Shown: positions 27,511-37,762, counted from the stretch's first letter. The stretch is DNA of 64,000 nt from Methylotenera sp. (GCA_021732365.1 JAKFVD010000012.1:1-64000), one strand, 5' to 3'. Notes: generated by a model not told the origin, from the letters alone. Numbers and translations are program-made.

Positions 27511-27997
27511 CTCAACTCAGCCTAATTTCAAACTATTAATCGCGCATCCAACCCATTTTTTTGCATTGGGTTTTGGTAGCGGCTTAGCACCTAAAGCACC
27601 TGGCACATTTGGTACGCTTGTAGGTTTGCCGCTGTTCTGGTTGATGATAGATTTAACATTCGCCACACAGTTAACCATTATTTTGTCGCTATTTTTGCTA
27701 GGTATTTATTGTTGCGACAAAACTGGTAAAGCACTTGGCGTAAGCGATCATGGCGGCATTGTATGGGATGAGATTGTCGCCATAATGTTAGTGCTTACTT
27801 TCACACCTAATCAATGGCTATGGTGGTTAATAGCGTTTCTACTATTCAGATTATTTGATATCTGGAAACCGTATCCGATTCGTCAATTTGACGCAAAACT
27901 TAAAAATGGCTTTGGCGTGATGTTTGACGATTTATTAGCGGCCATTTACGCGATTGTGAGTTTAAAACTACTGTTATGGACAAACTTCATACTTTAG
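27488..27997 (+). CDS. pgpA: Phosphatidylglycerophosphatase A
   Basis: Membrane phosphatase making phosphatidylglycerol. Family motifs: LGFGSGLAPKAPGTFGTLVGLP, CDKTGKALGVSDHGGIVWDEIVA (in parts) and FRLFDIWKPYPI. 169 residues, about four hydrophobic segments. It overlaps thiL by 23 and pncC by 22 bases. Confidence 0.94.
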   Translation: MVLIILADSTQPNFKLLIAHPTHFFALGFGSGLAPKAPGTFGTLVGLPLFWLMIDLTFATQLTIILSLFLLGIYCCDKTGKALGVSDHGGIVWDEIVAIMLVLTFTPNQWLWWLIAFLLFRLFDIWKPYPIRQFDAKLKNGFGVMFDDLLAAIYAIVSLKLLLWTNFIL

Positions 27998-28500
27998 CCG
28001 AAACACTGGGCGCAGCACTTAAAGCGCGCGGCTACGTGCTTATTTTGGCAGAATCTTGCACAGGCGGCATGCTGGCAGAAGCCGTTACCAGTGTTGCTGG
28101 TAGTTCCGCGTGGTTTGATAGGGCTTATATCACTTATAGCAATCAATCTAAAATTGATTTGCTAAATGTGTTAAGTGAAACACTTAATCACTACGGTGCA
28201 GTGAGTGAGCAAACGGCAATAGAAATGGCTCTAGGTTGTATAAATAAAGTCTGTTTAAATAAAGCTAGGGTTATTCATGGCAAAAATTTAATTGCTGGCA
28301 GCATTACTGGCATCGCAGGGCCAGATGGCGGAACGGCACAAAAGCCAGTTGGTACCGTCTGTTTTGCATGGGCAAGTTCAGAAGCGCCAGTTCAAACTCA
28401 AACAAAAGTGTTCAGCGGTAATCGCCAACAAATTCGCCAACAAGCAACCGTTTTTATGCTGGAAAATCTTATCCAAAGATTAATATCTGCCAACACTTAA
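27976..28500 (+). CDS. pncC: Nicotinamide-nucleotide amidase (CinA C-terminal domain)
   Basis: Deamidates NMN to NaMN in the pyridine nucleotide cycle. It is a stand-alone CinA C-terminal domain of 174 residues: ILAESCTGGMLAEAVTSVAGSS, YITYSNQSK, GAVSEQTA and SITGIAGPDGGTAQKPVGTVCFA (in parts). In many proteobacteria pncC lies near recA; here a small divergent gene and a 195-base leader separate them. Confidence 0.93.
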   Translation: MDKLHTLAETLGAALKARGYVLILAESCTGGMLAEAVTSVAGSSAWFDRAYITYSNQSKIDLLNVLSETLNHYGAVSEQTAIEMALGCINKVCLNKARVIHGKNLIAGSITGIAGPDGGTAQKPVGTVCFAWASSEAPVQTQTKVFSGNRQQIRQQATVFMLENLIQRLISANT

Positions 28501-28528
28501 CAGTTGCTTTAGGTGAATTTTTTAATCA

Positions 28529-28849
28529 TTAGCGATGGCCATGACCGCGATGACCTCTGTGTCCGCCGTTATTCCAACCATGGCGATTACCCTGATAATT
28601 GCGATAGCCAAATGATGCACGCGGCGCATAATAGTGTGGGTTACTGTAAATTACTCTTGGCGCACCATAGTAAGCATGTGGGTAATAGACTACAGGCGGT
28701 GCAGAATAGTATCTAACGGGTGGTGCGTAATATCCATGACCATAACCACCAACATTAATGCCGACACTAAATGAATCACCAGCAGTTGCAGTTGAAACTG
28801 CCGCCGTGCTTATTGCTAAAACGACCAATAACGAACTTAATGTTTTCAT
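28529..28849 (-). CDS. Small secreted Gly/Tyr/His-rich protein
   Basis: 106 residues with a signal peptide (MKTLSSLLVVLAISTAAVSTATA) and a low-complexity mature part rich in Tyr, Pro, Gly, Asn and His, with repeats such as YYAPPVRYYSAPPVVYY and HRGHRGHGHR at the end. Similar proteins are common in proteobacteria as envelope-associated, sometimes metal-binding, proteins of unknown role. ATG 28849, preceded by TTGGAGGAAAT, is chosen over the longer ORF starting at 28885. Confidence 0.72.
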   Translation of the reverse strand: MKTLSSLLVVLAISTAAVSTATAGDSFSVGINVGGYGHGYYAPPVRYYSAPPVVYYPHAYYGAPRVIYSNPHYYAPRASFGYRNYQGNRHGWNNGGHRGHRGHGHR

Positions 28850-29044
28850 ATTTCCTCCAATTAAAACAACACTCCCTACACTCAAAACGCATTCACATTT
28901 AAAAAGTTGACTACAGGTATCAACAATTATTATTTTTTCACTCCTAAATACCTTAGCAATAAGGAGCAGTTAAGCTTACGTTTAAGCGCAAAATATGGAA
29001 TAATTAGCAGTTAATTAAGTCCCTCAAAATAAAGGCAAAACCAC

Positions 29045-30073
29045 ATGGATGACAACAAAAGCAAAGCACTTGCCGCCGCCCTTTCACAAATTGAAAAACA
29101 GTTTGGTAAAGGCTCAATTATGCGTATGGGCGACGCCGATATTGGCGAAGATATTCAAGCCGTCTCAACTGGCTCGCTAGGTTTAGATATCGCTTTAGGC
29201 ATAGGCGGATTACCGCGTGGCCGTGTGATTGAAATTTACGGCCCAGAATCTTCAGGCAAAACCACGCTAACATTATCGGTGATTGCCGAAATGCAAAAAG
29301 TCGGTGGCGTTGCCGCGTTTATTGATGCGGAACACGCGCTTGACCCACAATATGCTGCTAAATTAGGTGTTAATGTACCAGAGCTATTGATTTCTCAGCC
29401 TGATACAGGCGAACAAGCGCTTGAAATCGTGGATATGTTAGTGCGCTCAGGCTCTGTGGATATTGTGGTAGTCGACTCAGTTGCCGCTTTAACACCACGC
29501 GCCGAGATTGAAGGCGAAATGGGCGATTCGCACATGGGCTTGCAAGCACGTTTAATGTCACAAGCTTTGCGTAAACTCACAGGCAATATTAAACGCACCA
29601 ATACAATGGTGATTTTTATTAACCAGATCCGCATGAAAATCGGTGTGATGTTTGGCAACCCAGAAACCACTACTGGCGGTAACGCGCTTAAATTCTACGC
29701 TTCTGTGCGATTGGATATTCGCCGCACTGGTGCGATTAAGAAAGGTGACGAAGTCACGGGTTCTGAGACGCGCGTAAAAGTGATTAAAAATAAAGTGGCG
29801 CCGCCGTTTAAACAAGCAGAATTCGACATCATGTACGGCGAAGGCATTTCACGTTTGGGTGAAGTGATTGAGCTGGGTTCTAACCTAAAATTTGTGGAAA
29901 AAGCGGGCGCTTGGTACAGCTACAATGGCGAAAAAATTGGCCAAGGTAAAGAAAACGCCAAAGAATATCTGCGCGAACACCCAGAAATGGCGGCCGAAAT
30001 CGAAGCTAAAATCCGCGCTAATGCAAAAAAATTAGCTGATGCAATGCCATCTGCGCGCACTGAGGATGACTAA
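29045..30073 (+). CDS. recA: Recombinase RecA
   Basis: ATP-dependent strand-exchange protein and SOS co-protease. Walker A is [10 protein letters not shown] (about residues 68-77); also [34 protein letters not shown] and [19 protein letters not shown] (in parts). 342 residues, normal, with an acidic tail. I could not see a CTGT-N8-ACAG LexA box in the about 190-base leader. recX follows by 21 bases. Confidence 0.98.
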   Translation: MDDNKSKALAAALSQIEKQFGKGSIMRMGDADIGEDIQAVSTGSLGLDIALGIGGLPRGRVIEIYGPESSGKTTLTLSVIAEMQKVGGVAAFIDAEHALDPQYAAKLGVNVPELLISQPDTGEQALEIVDMLVRSGSVDIVVVDSVAALTPRAEIEGEMGDSHMGLQARLMSQALRKLTGNIKRTNTMVIFINQIRMKIGVMFGNPETTTGGNALKFYASVRLDIRRTGAIKKGDEVTGSETRVKVIKNKVAPPFKQAEFDIMYGEGISRLGEVIELGSNLKFVEKAGAWYSYNGEKIGQGKENAKEYLREHPEMAAEIEAKIRANAKKLADAMPSARTEDD

Positions 30074-30094
30074 CTTTAGTTATTGAGATTTTAA

Positions 30095-30583
30095 TTGTTT
30101 AATAAAAAATCTCAGCCTGAAAAATCGCTGCGTCAGCGCGCACTAGAATATTTAGGCAAGCGCGAATATTCATACAAGGAGTTGGGGCAAAAGTTAAAGC
30201 CTTACCTTGATGAAAATGATGATGCAGATAGTATTACTGCGATTTTGGATGACTTTAAAACGCGTGGCTGGTTAAGTGATGCGCGCTTTACTGAGCAAAT
30301 GGTCCATGCGCGCAGGGCAAAATTCGGTAGCAGCAAGATCATTCACGAACTGCGCGAAAAAGGTGTTGAAAGCAGTTTAATTGAAGGTGCGGTTGAGCAA
30401 TTAAAAGAAACGGAACTGGCAAGCGCCAAAGAGATTTGGCAAAAGAAATACAAAAATGCGCCTGCCAATCGGGATGAATGGGCTAAACAAGCCCGTTTTT
30501 TACAAAGTCGTGGTTTTGGCTTTGACACCATTAAAAAAGTACTAAGTAAAAAAGAATTAAGCACACAAACAGATGACGATTAA
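30095..30583 (+). CDS. recX: Regulatory protein RecX
   Basis: Modulates RecA filaments. 162 residues of three-helix RecX repeats: [54 protein letters not shown] and [16 protein letters not shown]. The start is TTG 30095; no ATG is available near the family N-terminus. Its end overlaps alaS by 11 bases, matching the common recA-recX-alaS order. Confidence 0.92.
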   Translation: MFNKKSQPEKSLRQRALEYLGKREYSYKELGQKLKPYLDENDDADSITAILDDFKTRGWLSDARFTEQMVHARRAKFGSSKIIHELREKGVESSLIEGAVEQLKETELASAKEIWQKKYKNAPANRDEWAKQARFLQSRGFGFDTIKKVLSKKELSTQTDDD

Positions 30584-33545
30584 ATTAAGCAACCCTATCC
30601 CTGGCAAAGCGCCTAGCTCAAACGAAATCCGCCAAGCATTCTTAGATTTCTTTGCTTCCAAAGGCCACGAAATCGTTGCTTCCAGCTCACTGGTGCCGCA
30701 TGGCGACCCTACCCTGCTATTTACCAATGCGGGCATGAATCAATTTAAAGACGTATTTTTAGGCTTTGATAAACGCAACTATACGCGCGCGACTTCTAGC
30801 CAAAAATGTGTACGCGCTGGCGGCAAACATAATGATTTGGAAAACGTGGGCTACACAGCGCGTCATCATACTTTCTTTGAAATGTTGGGCAATTTTAGCT
30901 TTGGCGATTATTTCAAAGTTGAAGCGATTAGCTATGCGTGGGAATTGCTAACCGAAGTCTTTAAACTACCAAAAGACAAACTCACTGTTACCGTTTATGC
31001 GGATGACGATGAAGCATACGACATTTGGCATAACACCATTGGCGTACCTGAAGAACGCATTATCCGCATTGGCGATAACAAAGGCGGACGTTACGCATCA
31101 GACAACTTCTGGATGATGGGCGACACTGGCCCCTGCGGCCCTTGCACAGAGATTTTTTATGATCATGGCGACCACCATTTTGGCGGCCCACCAGGCAGTC
31201 CAGATGAAGACGGCGACCGTTTTATTGAAATCTGGAATAACGTATTTATGCAATTTAACCGCGATGAAGCGGGCGTGATGCATAAATTACCTAAGCCAAG
31301 CGTAGATACTGGCATGGGCTTAGAGCGCATTTCTGCAGTATTGCAACATGTGCATGCCAACTACGAAATTGACTTATTTACCACGCTAATCAATGCCGCC
31401 GCGCGCGAAACGCACACGACTGATTTAAGCAGCCCAAGCCTAAAAGTATTAGCTGACCATATTCGCGCCTGCTCATTCTTAATCGCCGATGGCGTAATTC
31501 CTGGCAACGAAGGCCGTGGCTATGTGTTGCGCCGCATTATCCGCCGCGCGATTCGGCATGGTTACAAACTAGGTGCGCGTAAAGCGTTTTTCCATAAAAT
31601 GGTGGCCGATTTAGTAGCTGAAATGGGCTTTGCCTATCCTGAATTAAATGCCAATCAAGCGCGTATTACCGATATGCTAAAGCTTGAAGAAGACCGTTTC
31701 TTTGAGACTATCAGTAGTGGAATGGAATTTCTAGAAGTTGAATTGCAGCCTGAAATGCGCGCACTTAGAGCTTTCGTAGAAAATATTAATGATGCTAAAG
31801 AGTTACGCTTTATTGGTGAATATTCTGACCAAGAAGGTTGGGGTGGATTCGCTTTGATTGAAACACCAAAAGAGCTAATGTTTATAAAGTCAAGAAGTTG
31901 GTTCTTCTCAACGAAAGAGGTTATTGAAGGCTTAATAGAATTCAAAAAATCGCAACCATCGAACCAAAAAAAGCCTTTAAATCTGTATTTTGTAGTATCA
32001 GATGACAAGAACTCAGTATCTAAAAACTTACCTATTGTGAGCGATGAAATTAAATTGGTAAGATGTGTTGGAGAAAATTGCTTGGTTTCTGGCAAAGCAG
32101 CATTTTACCTACATGACACTTATGGATTCCCAGTTGACTTAACGGCTGATATTTGCCGCGAACGCAACGTAAGAGTGGATACAGCCGCGTTTGATACCGC
32201 TATGGCGCGCCAAAAAGAGCAGGCGCGCTCGGCGGGTAAATTCAAAATGGCGACTAATCTGGACTATTCAGGCAATAGCACCGATTTTAAAGGCTACGAC
32301 TCATTAGATACGAGCGCCACTGTTTTAGCACTTTATAAAGACAGCATTGCGGTAGCGTGTTTAAACGAAGGTGAGCAAGGCATTGTAGTATTAGATAGCA
32401 CACCGTTTTACGCCGAATCTGGCGGCCAAATTGGTGACAACGGTATATTGAAATCGGAAAATGGTATTTTTGCTGTTGAAGACACGCAAAAAATTCAAGC
32501 CGCTGTATTTGGGCATCATGGTGTATTAAAAACAGGCTCGCTTAAAGTTGGCGACACGGTAAAAGCCAATGTCGATATTGCATCGCGCAATGACACCATG
32601 CGTAACCACTCGGCCACGCATTTGATGCACAAAGCTTTGCGCGAAGTTTTGGGCGAGCATGTGCAACAAAAAGGTAGCTTGGTCGATAGCGATAAAACGC
32701 GTTTTGACTTTGTGCACAACGCACCGATGACCGATGCCGAAATCGCCAAAGTAGAAGCGATTGTGAATGCTGAAATTTTAAGCAATGCTGCCACTCAAGC
32801 ACGAGTAATGGATATTGAATCGGCACAAAAAACCGGTGCCATGATGCTGTTTGGCGAAAAATATGGCGATGAAGTGCGCGTGTTAGATATCGGCTCAAGC
32901 CGCGAATTGTGCGGTGGTACGCATGTAAAAAGAACAGGCGATATTGGATTATTTAAGATTATCGGTGAAAGCGGAGTTGCCGCTGGCGTACGCCGTGTTG
33001 AGGCGACAACTGGCAACGGTGCGTTGAAATTAATTAATGCGCAACAAGCCTTAATTACGCAATTAGCCAGCGATTTAAAAGCACCTGCAGCTGAAGTGGT
33101 CAATAAAGTGGCGCAATTATCTGACCACGCCAAAGCGTTAGAAAAAGAATTAACGCGTTTGAAATCAAAATTAGCTTCAAGCCAAGGTGATGATTTGGTG
33201 AGCCAAGCGATTGATATTGCAGGAGTTAAAGTGTTAGCCGCCACATTAGAAGGCGCTGATACAAACGCTTTGCGCGAAACCATGGATAAGCTAAAAGATA
33301 AACTTAAATCGGCTGCGATTGTTTTAGCCAGTGTAAATGAAGGTAAAGTAAGCGTAGCAGCAGGCATTACACCTGATTTAATCAGTAAAATGAAAGCGGG
33401 CGATTTGGTGAACTTTGTGGCTAGCCAAGTGGGTGGCAAAGGCGGCGGCAAGCCAGATATGGCAATGGCGGGCGGTACGGATGCCAACCAATTACCAAAA
33501 GCACTCACCAGCGTACAAGACTGGGTAAGCAACAAATTATCATAA
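30573..33545 (+). CDS. alaS: Alanyl-tRNA synthetase with extra internal domain
   Basis: Charges tRNA-Ala. The class II catalytic core ([21 protein letters not shown], in parts), tRNA-recognition helices, editing domain zinc motifs ([10 protein letters not shown] and [13 protein letters not shown]) and C-Ala domain are all intact. At 990 residues it is about 112 longer than the usual 875-880. The extra stretch, residues about 392-503, lies between [17 protein letters not shown] and [19 protein letters not shown], where E. coli has only a short loop. It is more AT-rich than its flanks. The frame is open, so this must be the working enzyme unless a second alaS exists outside the window. Confidence 0.96.
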   Translation: MTIKLSNPIPGKAPSSNEIRQAFLDFFASKGHEIVASSSLVPHGDPTLLFTNAGMNQFKDVFLGFDKRNYTRATSSQKCVRAGGKHNDLENVGYTARHHTFFEMLGNFSFGDYFKVEAISYAWELLTEVFKLPKDKLTVTVYADDDEAYDIWHNTIGVPEERIIRIGDNKGGRYASDNFWMMGDTGPCGPCTEIFYDHGDHHFGGPPGSPDEDGDRFIEIWNNVFMQFNRDEAGVMHKLPKPSVDTGMGLERISAVLQHVHANYEIDLFTTLINAAARETHTTDLSSPSLKVLADHIRACSFLIADGVIPGNEGRGYVLRRIIRRAIRHGYKLGARKAFFHKMVADLVAEMGFAYPELNANQARITDMLKLEEDRFFETISSGMEFLEVELQPEMRALRAFVENINDAKELRFIGEYSDQEGWGGFALIETPKELMFIKSRSWFFSTKEVIEGLIEFKKSQPSNQKKPLNLYFVVSDDKNSVSKNLPIVSDEIKLVRCVGENCLVSGKAAFYLHDTYGFPVDLTADICRERNVRVDTAAFDTAMARQKEQARSAGKFKMATNLDYSGNSTDFKGYDSLDTSATVLALYKDSIAVACLNEGEQGIVVLDSTPFYAESGGQIGDNGILKSENGIFAVEDTQKIQAAVFGHHGVLKTGSLKVGDTVKANVDIASRNDTMRNHSATHLMHKALREVLGEHVQQKGSLVDSDKTRFDFVHNAPMTDAEIAKVEAIVNAEILSNAATQARVMDIESAQKTGAMMLFGEKYGDEVRVLDIGSSRELCGGTHVKRTGDIGLFKIIGESGVAAGVRRVEATTGNGALKLINAQQALITQLASDLKAPAAEVVNKVAQLSDHAKALEKELTRLKSKLASSQGDDLVSQAIDIAGVKVLAATLEGADTNALRETMDKLKDKLKSAAIVLASVNEGKVSVAAGITPDLISKMKAGDLVNFVASQVGGKGGGKPDMAMAGGTDANQLPKALTSVQDWVSNKLS
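31746..32081 (+). other. AT-rich 112-residue insertion inside alaS
   Basis: In-frame insert, about 35% GC by hand count against 43-52% in flanking lines. It codes a mixed alpha/beta-looking segment including [37 protein letters not shown] and [16 protein letters not shown], ending [10 protein letters not shown]. No inteins motifs, transposon ends or direct repeats were seen. I do not recognise the fold. It falls between the tRNA-recognition helices and the insertion before the editing domain. Confidence 0.7.
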
Positions 33546-33573
33546 AAACTTAACAATATTTTAGAGCTAAAAA

Positions 33574-34809
33574 ATGGCATTAATTGTACAAAAATATGGC
33601 GGAACATCCGTCGCGAATCCTGAACGTATTCGTAATGTGGCTAGGCGCGTTGCGCGCTACAAGGCGATGGGGCATCAGATTGTCGTTGTGGTTTCGGCGA
33701 TGTCTGGTGAAACCAATAAGCTAATTGCGCTAGCAAAAGAAGTGATGGCAGAGCCAGACCCGCGCGAATTAGACGTGATGATTTCGACTGGCGAGCAAGT
33801 GACTATTGGCATGACGGCACTCGCTTTAATGGAGCTAGGCATAAAAGCTAAAAGTTATACGGGCACGCAGGTCAAAATCTTAACCGATGATTCGCATACT
33901 AAAGCGCGTATTTTAGATATTGATGAATATAATCTCAAACAAGACCTGAATGATGGCTATGTATGCGTGGTTGCTGGCTTTCAAGGGGTAGATGAGTTTG
34001 GCAATATTACAACGTTAGGCCGTGGTGGCTCTGATACCACTGGTGTTGCACTGGCAGCGGCTTTAAAAGCGGATGAATGTCAGATCTACACTGATGTAGA
34101 TGGCGTTTATACGACTGACCCACGCGTGGTGCCTGAGGCGCGCCGGTTGGATAAAATCACCTTTGAAGAGATGCTGGAGCTTGCCTCACAGGGCAGCAAA
34201 GTATTGCAAATACGCTCAGTTGAATTTGCGGGTAAATATAAAGTGAAGTTACGTGTGCTTTCAAGTTTTGAAGATGAAGGCGACGGCACTTTGATCACAT
34301 TTGAGGAAGATAGTAAGGAAAACGACATGGAAGACCCAATCATCTCTGGCATTGCTTTTAATCGCGATGAAGCCAAAATTATCGTACTCGGCGTGCCAGA
34401 TAAGCCTGGTATCGCATACCAAATCTTAGGCCCAATCGCTGACGCGAATATTGATGTGGATATGATTATCCAAAATACAGGTGCAGACGGCACAACCGAC
34501 TTCACCTTTACTGTGCATAAAAATGAAATGGGCAAAGCCCTAGCAGTGTTGCGTGATAAAGTCCAAGGCCACATCAATGCGCGCGAAATCAGTGGCGACG
34601 ATAAAATCGCCAAAGTTTCTGTAGTCGGTATCGGCATGCGTTCACACGTAGGCATCGCCAGCCAGATGTTCCGTACGCTGGCCGAAGAAGGCATCAATAT
34701 TCAAATGATTTCAACATCAGAAATCAAAATCGCTGTAGTCATCGATGAAAAATATATGGAACTTGCCGTGCGCGTGTTGCACAAAGCATTTGAGCTAGAA
34801 GAAGCTTAA
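33574..34809 (+). CDS. lysC: Aspartate kinase
   Basis: First step of lysine, threonine and methionine synthesis. Kinase motif ALIVQKYGGTSVANPERIRNV (in parts), VVVSAMSGETN, TLGRGGSDTTGVALAAAL, and two C-terminal ACT domains (about residues 265-411; GVPDKPGIAYQILGPIADAN and VSVVGIGMRSHVGIA) for feedback control. 411 residues. A weak internal ATG could give a beta-type regulatory subunit; this is not shown. Lies 28 bases after alaS. Confidence 0.96.
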   Translation: MALIVQKYGGTSVANPERIRNVARRVARYKAMGHQIVVVVSAMSGETNKLIALAKEVMAEPDPRELDVMISTGEQVTIGMTALALMELGIKAKSYTGTQVKILTDDSHTKARILDIDEYNLKQDLNDGYVCVVAGFQGVDEFGNITTLGRGGSDTTGVALAAALKADECQIYTDVDGVYTTDPRVVPEARRLDKITFEEMLELASQGSKVLQIRSVEFAGKYKVKLRVLSSFEDEGDGTLITFEEDSKENDMEDPIISGIAFNRDEAKIIVLGVPDKPGIAYQILGPIADANIDVDMIIQNTGADGTTDFTFTVHKNEMGKALAVLRDKVQGHINAREISGDDKIAKVSVVGIGMRSHVGIASQMFRTLAEEGINIQMISTSEIKIAVVIDEKYMELAVRVLHKAFELEEA

Positions 34810-34839
34810 TAAAGATAAATCTATTAATTGACTCAATTA

Positions 34840-34863
34840 GGCTTAGCATAAGCCGACTTTTAA
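34840..34863 (+). terminator. Weak terminator after lysC
   Basis: 6-bp stem GGCTTA / TAAGCC with a 3-base loop (34840-34854), then a T-rich tail. It probably separates lysC from the tRNA genes. Confidence 0.55.
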
Positions 34864-34940
34864 TTGATTTTTGAGGCAATTTCCAGTAACATCGCGCCCT
34901 TAATTCAGTAAGATGAATTGATAGCGTAAAGTCATAAAAC

Positions 34941-35034
34941 GGAGAGCTGGCCGAGTGGTCGAAGGCACTTCCCTGCTAAGGAAGCATACGGGCTTAAATC
35001 TGTATCGAGGGTTCGAATCCCTCGCTCTCCGCCA
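34941..35034 (+). tRNA. tRNA-Ser (anticodon GCT)
   Basis: Acceptor arms GGAGAGC and GCTCTCC pair fully; the T-loop TTCGAATCC and encoded CCA are present; a long variable arm fits tRNA-Ser. The anticodon GCT is at 34975-34977, reading AGC/AGT codons. 94 bases including discriminator G and CCA. Confidence 0.97.
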
Positions 35035-35101
35035 GTTTTATCCTTAAGAATGGCGTTTAGTTCTTTTAGAAACAAGCGGTTTAGACTATAATGTCGCGCA
35101 T

Positions 35102-35178
35102 GCGCCCGTAGCTCAGCTGGATAGAGTACTTGGCTACGAACCAAGGGGTCAGGAGTTCGAATCTCTTCGGGCGCACCA
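35102..35178 (+). tRNA. tRNA-Arg (anticodon ACG)
   Basis: Acceptor arms GCGCCCG and CGGGCGC pair; D-arm AGCTCAGCTGGA, T-loop TTCGAATC and encoded CCA are seen. Anticodon ACG at 35136-35138, expected to be edited to ICG and to read CGT, CGC and CGA. 77 bases. Confidence 0.97.
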
Positions 35179-35186
35179 TCTAAAAC

Positions 35187-35222
35187 AAAGGCTTATAGTT
35201 TAACGACTGTAAGCCTTTTGTA
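35187..35222 (+). terminator. Terminator after tRNA-Arg
   Basis: 12-bp stem AAAGGCTTATAG / CTGTAAGCCTTT with one G-T pair and an 8-base loop, followed by a short T-run, nine bases after the tRNA. Confidence 0.85.
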
Positions 35223-35335
35223 TTTACAGTACTCATGCGCCACATTTCAAGGCACTTATTAAATACCTGTAATTCCAAATTGCTTAATCTCCTTAAATTC
35301 AATACTATCGTTATCCAATAACTTGGATAATTCAG

Positions 35336-36814
35336 ATGGTAAATGTTAAAAAATTAGATATTCAATATGGCTTTAATTTTGATAATAGCTATTTAAAATT
35401 ACCGCCTATTTTCCATCAAAAACAAAAGCCTACAACGGTAAGTAACCCCAATATTGTACTTTTTAACGATGTATTTGCAGCATCACTTGGTTTAAATACT
35501 GATGTTGTTAAAAAACAGGGTGGTCAATTTTTGACGGGAAATTTGCTAATGAATGGCAGTGAGCCTATCGCACAGGCTTATGCTGGACATCAATTTGGCC
35601 ATTTCAATATATTAGGTGATGGGCGCGCAATATTGTTGGGTGAGCACATCACACCAAACAAACAGCGTGTTGATATTCAACTGAAAGGCGCTGGCAGAAC
35701 ACCTTACTCACGCTCAGGCGATGGGCGGGCAGCGCTAGGGCCAATGTTGCGCGAATATATAATGAGTGAAGCAATGCATGCGCTGGGCATTGCCACCACA
35801 CGAAGCCTGGCAGTAGCAACAACTGGTGAACCAGTTTACCGCGAAGCCCCATACCCAGGCGCTGTGCTCACCCGTATAGCGGCAAGCCATATTCGTGTGG
35901 GTACATTCCAATTTGCAGCGGCGACTCAAAATCAGCAACAACTTCAGGCGCTGACTGACTACACTATTCATAGACATTTTCCCGAAGTTGCCAATACAGA
36001 CAATCCGCCACTTGAGCTATTAAAACGAGTGATTGATTTGCAAGCATTACTGATTGCCAAATGGATGCATGTGGGTTTTATTCATGGCGTGATGAATACT
36101 GACAACATGAGCATCTGCGGCGAAACCATCGATTATGGCCCATGCGCGTTTATGAACAGCTATCATCCTGAAACTGTGTTTAGCTCTATAGACACCAATG
36201 GCCGCTATTCATTTGGCAATCAGCCTAATATTGCGCACTGGAATTTGATTAGACTTGCTGAAAGCTTATTGCCGCTGATTCATGAATCTGAAGAGCAATC
36301 GATAGCAATGGTGACAGCGTGTTTGCAAGAATTCCCGAATCAATTTTTTGCATACTGGCTAGCGGATATGCGAAAAAAACTAGGGATTTTTAATCAGGAA
36401 GACGAAGATATTAAGCTTGCAGAAGATTTATTGATGCATATGCAAAAAAATAAGTCTGACTTCACCAATACGTTCAGGGCTTTGGCACAAAAGAGTGCTG
36501 AGAGCACAGCGCTATATCAAGATGCTGGATTTAAAAACTGGCTAACATTGTGGAAGGCCAGATTATCAAGACAAAACGAAACGTTTGCTGACAGCATTGT
36601 GCTGATGCAGTCAGTTAACCCAGCAGTGATTCCCAGAAACCATCTGGTTGAAGAAGCGCTTGATGCTGCGGTGAGTAACAATGACATGAGCCCGCTGCAT
36701 AAGCTTTTATCAGTTTTGTCGAATCCGTATGCGGCCTTAGACCATTCCTCCAAGTACACACAGCCGCCTGCGCTTTTATTTGATGAACAATATAAAACCT
36801 TTTGTGGTACTTAA
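35336..36814 (+). CDS. selO: SelO/YdiU protein AMPylase
   Basis: Pseudokinase-fold enzyme that AMPylates proteins, linked to redox homeostasis. Family motifs: AQAYAGHQFGHFNILGDGRA (first 20), DIQLKGAGRTPYSRSGDGRA (first 20), LREYIMSEAMHALGI, and IHGVMNTDNMSICGETIDYGPC. 492 residues, normal. The C-terminus FCGT has Cys at the redox site that is selenocysteine in animal SelO. Alone on its strand between the tRNAs and a lipoprotein gene. Confidence 0.93.
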   Translation: MVNVKKLDIQYGFNFDNSYLKLPPIFHQKQKPTTVSNPNIVLFNDVFAASLGLNTDVVKKQGGQFLTGNLLMNGSEPIAQAYAGHQFGHFNILGDGRAILLGEHITPNKQRVDIQLKGAGRTPYSRSGDGRAALGPMLREYIMSEAMHALGIATTRSLAVATTGEPVYREAPYPGAVLTRIAASHIRVGTFQFAAATQNQQQLQALTDYTIHRHFPEVANTDNPPLELLKRVIDLQALLIAKWMHVGFIHGVMNTDNMSICGETIDYGPCAFMNSYHPETVFSSIDTNGRYSFGNQPNIAHWNLIRLAESLLPLIHESEEQSIAMVTACLQEFPNQFFAYWLADMRKKLGIFNQEDEDIKLAEDLLMHMQKNKSDFTNTFRALAQKSAESTALYQDAGFKNWLTLWKARLSRQNETFADSIVLMQSVNPAVIPRNHLVEEALDAAVSNNDMSPLHKLLSVLSNPYAALDHSSKYTQPPALLFDEQYKTFCGT

Positions 36815-36898
36815 TCGTTCAAAAGTAGGTTTTTCTGATTTTTCGGGCAGTTTATAGGGTTAAGTCAAACTATTTACAACACTGTTGGTCATGCATAC

Positions 36899-37762
36899 AT
36901 GCGCGTCATTCAATGTATTTTTATTCTGTTATTAGCAGGTTTAATCAGCAACTGTGGATTTGTTCAAACTGCCTACAATAACGCGCCACAAGCGCTAAGC
37001 TGGTGGTTAGATGATTACTTCGATTTTACCCAATCACAACAGTCTGCTTTAAACCCTGCGCTAAATCGGCTCCATAATTGGCACCGCCAGAATCAATTAC
37101 CGCTCTATATTGCCACACTGAAGGATTTGCAAACTAGTATTGCTAAAACACAAATAAGCACTAGCGAGGTGTGTGAAAAAACAGAAAATATTAAGTCGCT
37201 TTTTGGCGAACTCCAATTAGAGTCTATTCCAATTATTGTGGATATCGCCCCATTTTTAAGCGATAAGCAAATGCAGTATTTCCAAACAAAGCTGGATAAA
37301 CGCGCGCAAAAATGGAAATCGGAGTGGTGGCAAGATACACCAGAGGCGCAAATTGAGATGCGATTAGAGAAAATTGAAAGCTTTTCTGAAAAACTCTATG
37401 GCGACTTATCTGAATCACAACAGACACTGTTAAAACAAAATCTTACAAAAACACCCATTAATCCCGCGCTTAGCTATGCCGAAATTCTCAGGCGCAATAC
37501 AGATGCTTATGACATTGTTTATGCATTAAACAAACAAGCAATCAGCCCAGAAAGCAAAGAAAAGCTGGTTAAAGCAGGTTTTGAACGATTGAAAAACAGT
37601 CCAAATCCAGAGTATCAAGCCTATGCAAATCAAATCAAACAGCGCACCTGCGAGATTATTGCCGACTTACATAACAGCACCAACGCCAAACAAAAACAAC
37701 ATGCTAACGACTGGCTTGAAGGCTACATCACAGAATTTACTCGCTTATCTACCGTTAAGTAA
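36899..37762 (+). CDS. DUF6279 lipoprotein
   Basis: 287-residue predicted lipoprotein: signal MRVIQCIFILLLAGLISNC with Cys 19, then the family motif AYNNAPQALSWWLDDYFDF. The rest is helical and Trp-rich (WKSEWWQDTPEAQIEMRLEK). The function is unknown. A T-rich gap of about 200 bases follows, ahead of the sulfate operon. Confidence 0.82.
   Translation: MRVIQCIFILLLAGLISNCGFVQTAYNNAPQALSWWLDDYFDFTQSQQSALNPALNRLHNWHRQNQLPLYIATLKDLQTSIAKTQISTSEVCEKTENIKSLFGELQLESIPIIVDIAPFLSDKQMQYFQTKLDKRAQKWKSEWWQDTPEAQIEMRLEKIESFSEKLYGDLSESQQTLLKQNLTKTPINPALSYAEILRRNTDAYDIVYALNKQAISPESKEKLVKAGFERLKNSPNPEYQAYANQIKQRTCEIIADLHNSTNAKQKQHANDWLEGYITEFTRLSTVK

Noticed and set aside
31746-32081. Intein or intron in alaS
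   Set aside because: Too short, lacks splicing motifs (no Cys/Ser start and His-Asn end at suitable junctions), and the frame is open.
31655-32095. 146-residue minus-strand ORF exactly opposite the alaS insert
   Set aside because: It is a shadow of the alaS frame; no ribosome site, no family pattern, and the plus frame is clearly continuous with AlaRS on both sides.
32795-33607. 270-residue minus-strand ORF opposite alaS
   Set aside because: Long but Ser/Ala/Leu-rich shadow of an essential gene; codon use is the mirror image of the plus strand.
34107-34697. 196-residue minus-strand ORF opposite lysC
   Set aside because: Shadow of the ACT-domain region of lysC with no start signal.
34932-35144. 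70-residue minus-strand ORF over the two tRNAs
   Set aside because: Covers mature tRNA sequence; RGIRTLDTDLSPYASLAGKCL is a common mistranslation of tRNA-Ser DNA.
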